Positions 58,706 to 64,000 of a stretch of 64,000 nucleotides of DNA are shown in pieces. The position numbers and the translations under genes are program-made. Numbering within the stretch: the first letter of the stretch is position 1; the number at the start of each line of letters is the position of its first letter. The stretch lies in assembly GCA_028571685.1 (NCBI GenBank), contig CM053143.1, positions 140,340,829-140,404,828 of the forward strand, written 5' to 3'. This DNA comes from Heterohyrax brucei. Its lineage: Eukaryota > Chordata > Mammalia > Hyracoidea > Procaviidae. Under the pieces are notes generated by a model. That model made no database searches. It was not told the origin of the DNA and saw only the letters and a list, made by a program, of their open reading frames with translations.

Positions 58706-59008
58706 TGGAGGTCAACTCTTCGGTCAGAAACAGATCAGACTTGGTGACACTGAGCGCTCATATCATGTGGGCACTTTATGGTTTGATGCATCTATAGGAT
58801 GTCATCCAGCTGACCTTTTACTGGATGTGGGGGGAGAGGGTGGGGAGGAGGGGATAGGAGATTGTTAGCAGGATATGACATGTACAGAACGGAGAGAAGT
58901 ATGCTGTCACCAGAGGGAGAGCAGTGGCAGCTGCTCATTGGCAGGTATGCAAATTTATATGGAATTGTGTATTTTCATGCAATCAAGAAAAAAAATAAAA
59001 AAAATAAA
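58706..59008 (+). mobile_element. LINE-1 tail inserted in the RTE
   Basis: L1 3'UTR end with TATAGGATGTCATCCAGCTG and a G-rich stretch, then an A-rich tail. The 12-bp duplication TCAGCCATTTCA is identical at 58694-58705 and 59009-59020, and RTE sequence resumes directly after it. Confidence 0.9.
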
Positions 59009-60041
59009 TCAGCCATTTCAGACAGTGACATATGATCGAGAGCCAACAGCTATGAAGGAAAAAATCCAAGTGGCACTAAAGACACTGGTGAAAAACAATG
59101 TTTCCAGAACTGATGGAATACCAATTTAGATGTTTCAACACTTGAAAGCACTCACTTGTCTATGCCATGAAATATGGATGACAGCTATCTGGCCAGCCAA
59201 ATGAAAGAGACTCATATTTTTACCTATTTCAAAGAAAGGTGATCCACAACAATGTGGAAATCATCAAACAGTATCACTAACACCACACCAAGTAAAATTT
59301 TGCTGAAGAAAATTCAAAAGCAGTTACAGCAGTACACTGACATGGAAGTGCCAGAAATTCCACCTCCATTCAGAACACGACACGGAACAAGGGGTACCAC
59401 TGCTGATGTCAAACAGATCATGACTGCATACAAACAATACCAGAAAGATGTTTTACCTGTCTTCTACTGACTATACAAAACCATTCATCTGTGTGGATCA
59501 TCACAAATTATGGTTAACACTGCAAATTCCAGAACACTTAATTGTGCTCATAAGTAATCTGTACATAGATCAAGAAACAGTTGCTTGAACAAAACAAGGG
59601 ATACCAAGTGGTTTAAAGCCAGGAAAGGTGTGCATCAGAGCTGTACCACTTCGCCATACTTATTTGATCTGTATGCTGAGAAAATAATTTCAGAAGCTGG
59701 ACTACATGATGAAGAATATGGCATGAGGACTGGAGAAAGACACATTAACTACCTGCATTTTGCAGCTGACACAACCTTGTTGCTAAAAGTGAAGAGGACT
59801 TGAAGTACCCACTGATGAATATAAAAAACTACAGCCTTCAATGTGGATTATAACTCAACATTAAGAAAATAATGGACAATTAAGAAAATAACGGGACAAG
59901 TGAGCAACATCATGGTAAAAGGAGAAACAACTGAAGCTGTCAAGGATTTAATTTTCCTTGGATCCATAATCAACACCCATGGGAGCAGCAATCAAGAAAC
60001 CAATGCACTGCATTAGGCAAATTTGCTGCAAAAGAGCTCTT

Positions 60042-60319
60042 TCACATAAAATGATACTGACAAACCATGTGCTTCTTGGTTTAAGTAGATATATAAGTAG
60101 ATATATGACACTAACTGGGCAGATGTTGTCCAGAGGCGAGATGAGGGCAGAGGGGGACAGAACTGGTTGAATGGACATGGGAAATACACAAAGGAGTGTG
60201 CTGTCACAGGGTAGGGAGAACAGCTAGACTTACATAGCAATGTGTGTGCACGTCTTTGTATGGCAAATTGACTTGGCTTGTAAACTTTCACTTATAGGAC
60301 AATAAAGTATTTTTTAAAA
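60042..60319 (+). mobile_element. Second LINE-1 tail inserted in the RTE
   Basis: GTGCTTCTTGGTTTAAGTAG.., GAGTGTGCTGTCACAGGGTA.., TGTAAACTTTCACTTATAGG, then AATAAA and an A tail. Flanks AAAGAGCTCTT (60031-60041) and AAAGATCTGTT (60320-60330) look like a mutated target duplication. Confidence 0.78.
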
Positions 60320-60808
60320 AAAGATCTGTTCCAGTGTTAAAAAACAAAGATGCCACTTTGAGGACAAAGGTGCATATGACTCAAGACATGGTATTTTCAA
60401 TGGCCTCATACACATGCAAACACTGGACAATTAATAAAGGATGACCAAAGAAGAATGGATGCCTCTGAAATACAGTGTTGACGAAGAATACTGAAAATAC
60501 TACTGACTGCCAGAAGAACTAATCTATCTGCTTTGGAAGATGTACAGCCAGAATGCTCCTTAGGAGGGAGGATGGTGAGGCCGCCTCTTACCTACTTTGG
60601 ACATTTTAGCAGAAGAGACCAGACCCTGCAGAAGGACACCATGCCTGGTAAACCAGAGAGCCATGGGAAAAGAAGACGGTCAATAAGTAGCTGCAACAAA
60701 GCACTGCAACATAATAATTGTGAGGTTGGCGGAGGACTGGGCAGTGCTTCTTTCTACTACAGAGCTGGAACTAACTTGATAGCACCTAATAACAGCAACC
60801 AACATAAG

Positions 60809-61578
60809 CTATAACCCAAATCTTGGTTTCTACTTACCATTTACTATTAAAAGTAATCAGGGCACCCAAGAAAAGACTGCCTATTGGATAGGGCACTGAA
60901 AGTTAAGATACACCTGAACACCACTTATTAATACCAAAAAAAAAAAAAAAAACACAAACAAAAAACTACAAAGTGATGAGGGCATGTAAAAAGGTCTTGT
61001 AACTGGCCAAACGTGGGACAACTGGAATATGAAGGAGTAAAAATATACATAAATCAACCACAATTACAAATAATCCACACATACACATATATACGTCCAT
61101 AAATAACATAGTAAGTCTAAAAGGATAATAAATTAACAAGTGACACAGTCATAGTAACAGTTGATTCAGGCAAAAAAAATCATCAACAGATGCTAATATT
61201 TTGGAATATTTATAGAGGAAAAAGATAGTCTTCCCAAAGATTATATAGTAAATATAAAGGGAAAAATATTAATGTTGCAGTGGGAAACAAGTAACTTTGA
61301 AGGACATCACCACAACTAAGTGACTCAAGTTCTCATTATTAGTACAAGCACAAACTGGCATCATGCACCTTCAGCTAAAGCACTGAGAAGAATACGCGAT
61401 CCATTACTTAGTATTCCTGCCTGACACAAAACCCGAGTCTAGCAAGGAGGAAACATCAGGCAAACCCAGACTGAAGAACAATCTACAAAACTGGGATCTA
61501 TTCTTTTAAACTCAGTGTCAAGAAACAGAAGAAAAGACTGAGAAGCTGCTTCAGTTTAAAGAAAAGTAAAGAAATACT
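60809..61578. other. FIP1L1 intron, unassigned
   Basis: AT-rich with an A run at 60936-60952. No exon seen. Confidence 0.3.
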
Positions 61579-62076
61579 GTTATGGATTGAACTGTGTCCC
61601 CCCAAAAAGTGTGTCAACTTTGCCAAGCCATGATTTCCAGTACTGAGTGACTGTCCACCATTTTGTAATCTGACGTGATTTTTCCACCAGTTGTAAATCC
61701 TACCACTATATTAATGAGGCAGGATTCAAACCTACACGACTTAGGTTGTATCTTCAGTCAACCTCTTTTGAGATATAAAAGAATTGAGCAGACACACATG
61801 GACCATTTACCACCAAGAAAGCAAGTCACAAAAGCAGAGCACAAAATGCAAACTTAGGACCTTAGTCCCCTGTAATGAGAAGCTCCTAGAACAGGGAGAA
61901 GACTGATAAGGATGCTATTTCCTCAGACATGACAGAGAGAGAATGCATTCCCTTGGAGTTAGTGCCCTGAATTTGGACTTCTAGCCTCCTAAATTGTTAG
62001 AGAATAAGCTTCTCTTTGTAAAAGCCATCCACTTGTACTTCTGTTATAACCAATCGGAGTTCTAGATAACTAAGGG
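61579..62076 (+). mobile_element. MaLR-like LTR, nearly complete
   Basis: About 500 bp starting TGTTATGGATTGAACTGTGT, with ACCACCAAGAAAGCAAGTCA in the middle, TTTGGACTTCTAGCCTCCTA and AAAGCCATCCACTTGTACTT near the end and ..AGATAACTAAG last. The layout is that of an MLT1/MaLR solo LTR; no proviral interior is attached. Confidence 0.62.
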
Positions 62077-62087
62077 TCCTTGCATGG

Positions 62088-62225
62088 TGGAACCAGTTAG
62101 CACGTACTGCTAACTGAAAGGCTGACGTCTACCTAGAGGCATCACAGAAGAAAGGCCTTGCAACCTACTTCTGAAAAAACTCAGCCACTGAAAACCTTAT
62201 AGCCCAGTTACCACTATCAACTGTT
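62088..62225 (+). mobile_element. AfroSINE-related SINE, 5' and middle part
   Basis: GTCCTTGCATGGTGGAACCA.., ACTGCTAACTGAAAGGCTGA.., AGAAAGGCCTTGCAACCTAC, the same middle segment as at 50995-51160. The 3' domain is decayed. Confidence 0.6.
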
Positions 62226-62745
62226 ACAGCCAAGGACAGAACGATCCTTGACAGAATGGGAAACAAACAGAACATAACTCAAATTCCTAAAATAAGACCA
62301 GGTTTACTGGACTGGTAGAGACTAATGGAACCCACAATTAACACTAGCAATTAACCTTTGAACCTGGAATTCAAAACACTCCCAGAGGTCACCTATCAGC
62401 CAAAAATCAGAGTGGCTAATAAAATAAATAACATCAGTACATCAGTATTGTGCTCCTGTAAACAACCATCTAAACAAGAACTAATGGTCAACGTCAACCC
62501 AAAGATGAGAAGGTGAAATGAAGCAGCCACATTAGTGGAAAGAGAACCAGAATGGAGATAAAAGGAATATTGACACACTGTGAAAAATGTAACCAATGTA
62601 TAGACTACTAAATGACAACTTAATCTGCTATGCAAATTTTTTCCAAAATCACAATAAAATAATTTTTACAAAAACACCATGGAACACAGCTCTACTCTTA
62701 AACACATGGAGTCAACATGAGTCAGAAATGACTAGATGGCAACCG
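62226..62745 (+). mobile_element. Old LINE-1 3'UTR fragment followed by a SINE 3' end
   Basis: 62226-62674 matches the 24140-24512 element in word order (GGTTTACTGGACTGGTAGAG.., ATGTAACCAATGTATAGACT). 62675-62745 is an AfroSINE 3' end (CATGGAGTCAACATGAGTCA..ACTAGATGGCAACCGG). Confidence 0.5.
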
Positions 62746-63711
62746 GTCACTGATCAAACAAATACAAAAGGTTCAATGTACTGAATAACCCTGGATTAAC
62801 AGGGGAAAAAAACAAACTGCCATAATGACATTATTAGAACAATAGGCAAAATTTGTGTATGGCCTGCATATTAGATAAAAGGAGTATTAGTGGTAATTGT
62901 GCTATTACTGTATAACACAGCTTGTGCCTGTTCTTAGGAAATACCTCCTAAAGTTCTAAGGGTTCAAGGAGCATGTCTATCATATTTAGGTTGTTTTTTT
63001 CTTTTTTTTTAAAAAAAGACTATGTGACTAAATTATAAAGCTAACGTGTCAAAATACTAACTGGAGAATCTGGTGAACAGCATACAGAAGTTCTTTGTAC
63101 TTTTCTTACAATTCAGTTTTGAATTTTCCACAAAACATTAAAAAAGTTAAAACAAATGAAGGTGACACACAGCCTCTTGAGGAGGTGTGGTAATGTTGTT
63201 TATTTGTGTCCTGGTTACTATGTTTTGTTTGGGAAAATTTATCAAGCTTTACATTCATGATCTCAATTTTCTGTATGTATGTACTTCAAAATAAGGATAA
63301 ATAACATCAAAACTCTTAAAGATGAAGTCCAACATTCTAGTATCTACAAACATTAAATATTTCATCCAATTTAAGTATGGTGATTTGTCGAGCAGCACAG
63401 AAAGCTGGGCAGTACAGAAAGCTAGAAAGCCAGCATTTCTACTGAAAAAGCACAAAGAAAAATTAACAACAACAAAAAAAAAGTTGTGCACAAATGCTAC
63501 ACAGTAACAAACAATCTAAGATTTTAAATAGTGGAAATAAAGTGCTTAGGCCAATAGTTCATTATCCTTAAATATTCGCTGTGCAGCTTGTATTACACCT
63601 TAATGAATTACATTACTGTCTTCTCTCTCAAGTCAATAAAATTTTACTTTCAAAAATGTCTCTCCAATCTCCATAAATATTATAATAGAAAAAGAGTACA
63701 GTATCTGTATT
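62746..63711. other. FIP1L1 intron, unassigned
   Basis: AT-rich, T and A runs near 63000; nothing recognisable. Confidence 0.3.
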
Positions 63712-63880
63712 AGGGAAACCACCAAAACCCACTGTTGTCGAGTCAGGCCCAACTCATAGCGACCCTAGAGGACACAGCAAACTGCCCCATGCAGTTTTCA
63801 AGGAGCACCTGGTGAATCTGAACTCCTGACCTTCTCGTTAGCAGATGCTGCACTTAACCCACCACGCCACCAGGGTTTCC
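63712..63880 (-). mobile_element. AfroSINE, short form, well preserved
   Basis: CCCACTGTTGTCGAGTCAGG.., CGACCCTAGAGGACACAGCA.., CGCCACCAGGGTTTCC. Confidence 0.9.
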
Positions 63881-64000
63881 ATATTGGGGAAAGACATGTA
63901 AAGTAAATATAAGGAAATTATTTCATAATGCCTAAAAAGCATCCTTCTGATCAAACATCTAGAAAATAAACTTTCTTAACAGGAACTGGATAAAAAAAAC

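Larger units (their letters stand above)
58225..60808 (+). mobile_element. RTE-clade LINE with two L1 tails inserted
   Basis: Runs from the endonuclease-polymerase linker (ATATTCCACCTGAAGTTAGA) through the reverse transcriptase (DTKWFKARKGVHQSCTTSPY at 59594, then YLHFAADTTLLLKVKRT, where the YADD box reads FAAD) to the 3' end TAGCACCTAATAACAGCAAC. Interrupted at 58706-59008 and 60042-60319. Multiple stops; antisense to FIP1L1. Confidence 0.88.

Noticed and set aside
61579-62076. Provirus with genes
   Set aside because: Only LTR-like sequence is present; no gag, pol or env homology is seen on either side.
56705-64000. Further upstream FIP1L1 exons
   Set aside because: No - strand stretch here matches the expected preceding FIP1L1 sequence with AG/GT borders; they probably lie beyond 64000.

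Overview
This is AT-rich, intron-dominated, repeat-dense mammalian nuclear DNA. Tens of copies of an AfroSINE-type short element (tRNA-like head and a 3' end reading ATGAGTCGGA..CGACTCGA..GGCA), plus several RTE-clade (BovB-like) LINEs with the same 3' end, point to an afrotherian. Most SINE copies lack a ~40-45 bp internal segment. As I recall, that deletion marks the elephant/manatee/hyrax group (Paenungulata). I cannot choose the species from sequence alone; elephant is the best guess.

Only two protein-coding genes are supported, arranged tail to tail. On the + strand the last two coding exons of LNX1 (2897-3055 and 3506-3641) encode its fourth PDZ domain and C-terminus. On the - strand the 3' half of FIP1L1 runs from 56704 down to the stop at 5108-5110. 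It has eight constitutive coding exons plus one in-frame 27-nt micro-exon, and together these encode the proline-rich segment, the RD/RE-repeat segment and the basic C-terminus of this mRNA 3'-end processing factor. The poly(A) signals of the two genes (3902-3907 on + and 4972-4977 on -) lie about 1.1 kb apart. The order and orientation match the human 4q12 FIP1L1/LNX1 neighbourhood as I know it. Upstream exons of both genes lie outside the window.

Region by region: 1-2896 is an LNX1 intron with RTE and SINE pieces; 2897-5255 holds the two gene ends; 5256-21226 is FIP1L1 intron carrying a truncated L1 (7268-9184) and a long RTE complex (12545-19130) with an L1 inside it. The region 21227-29910 holds a cluster of small FIP1L1 exons. 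The 15-kb intron 29911-44575 holds an L1-in-L1 nest (33205-36090), an RTE placed inside a MaLR-like LTR (36097-38138) and another RTE fragment. The region 44576-46580 holds two exons, 46581-56596 is a SINE-rich intron, 56597-56704 is the most 5' exon visible, and 56705-64000 is intron with an RTE that carries two L1 tails and a second LTR-like element.

I found no tRNA, rRNA, snRNA or CRISPR locus, no CpG-island promoter, no intact transposon reading frame and no new gene system. What stands out is mobile-element history (nested insertions with target-site duplications, and every recognised L1 antisense to FIP1L1), the regulated micro-exon, the unusual splice donors, and a diverged duplication inside and just after LNX1.
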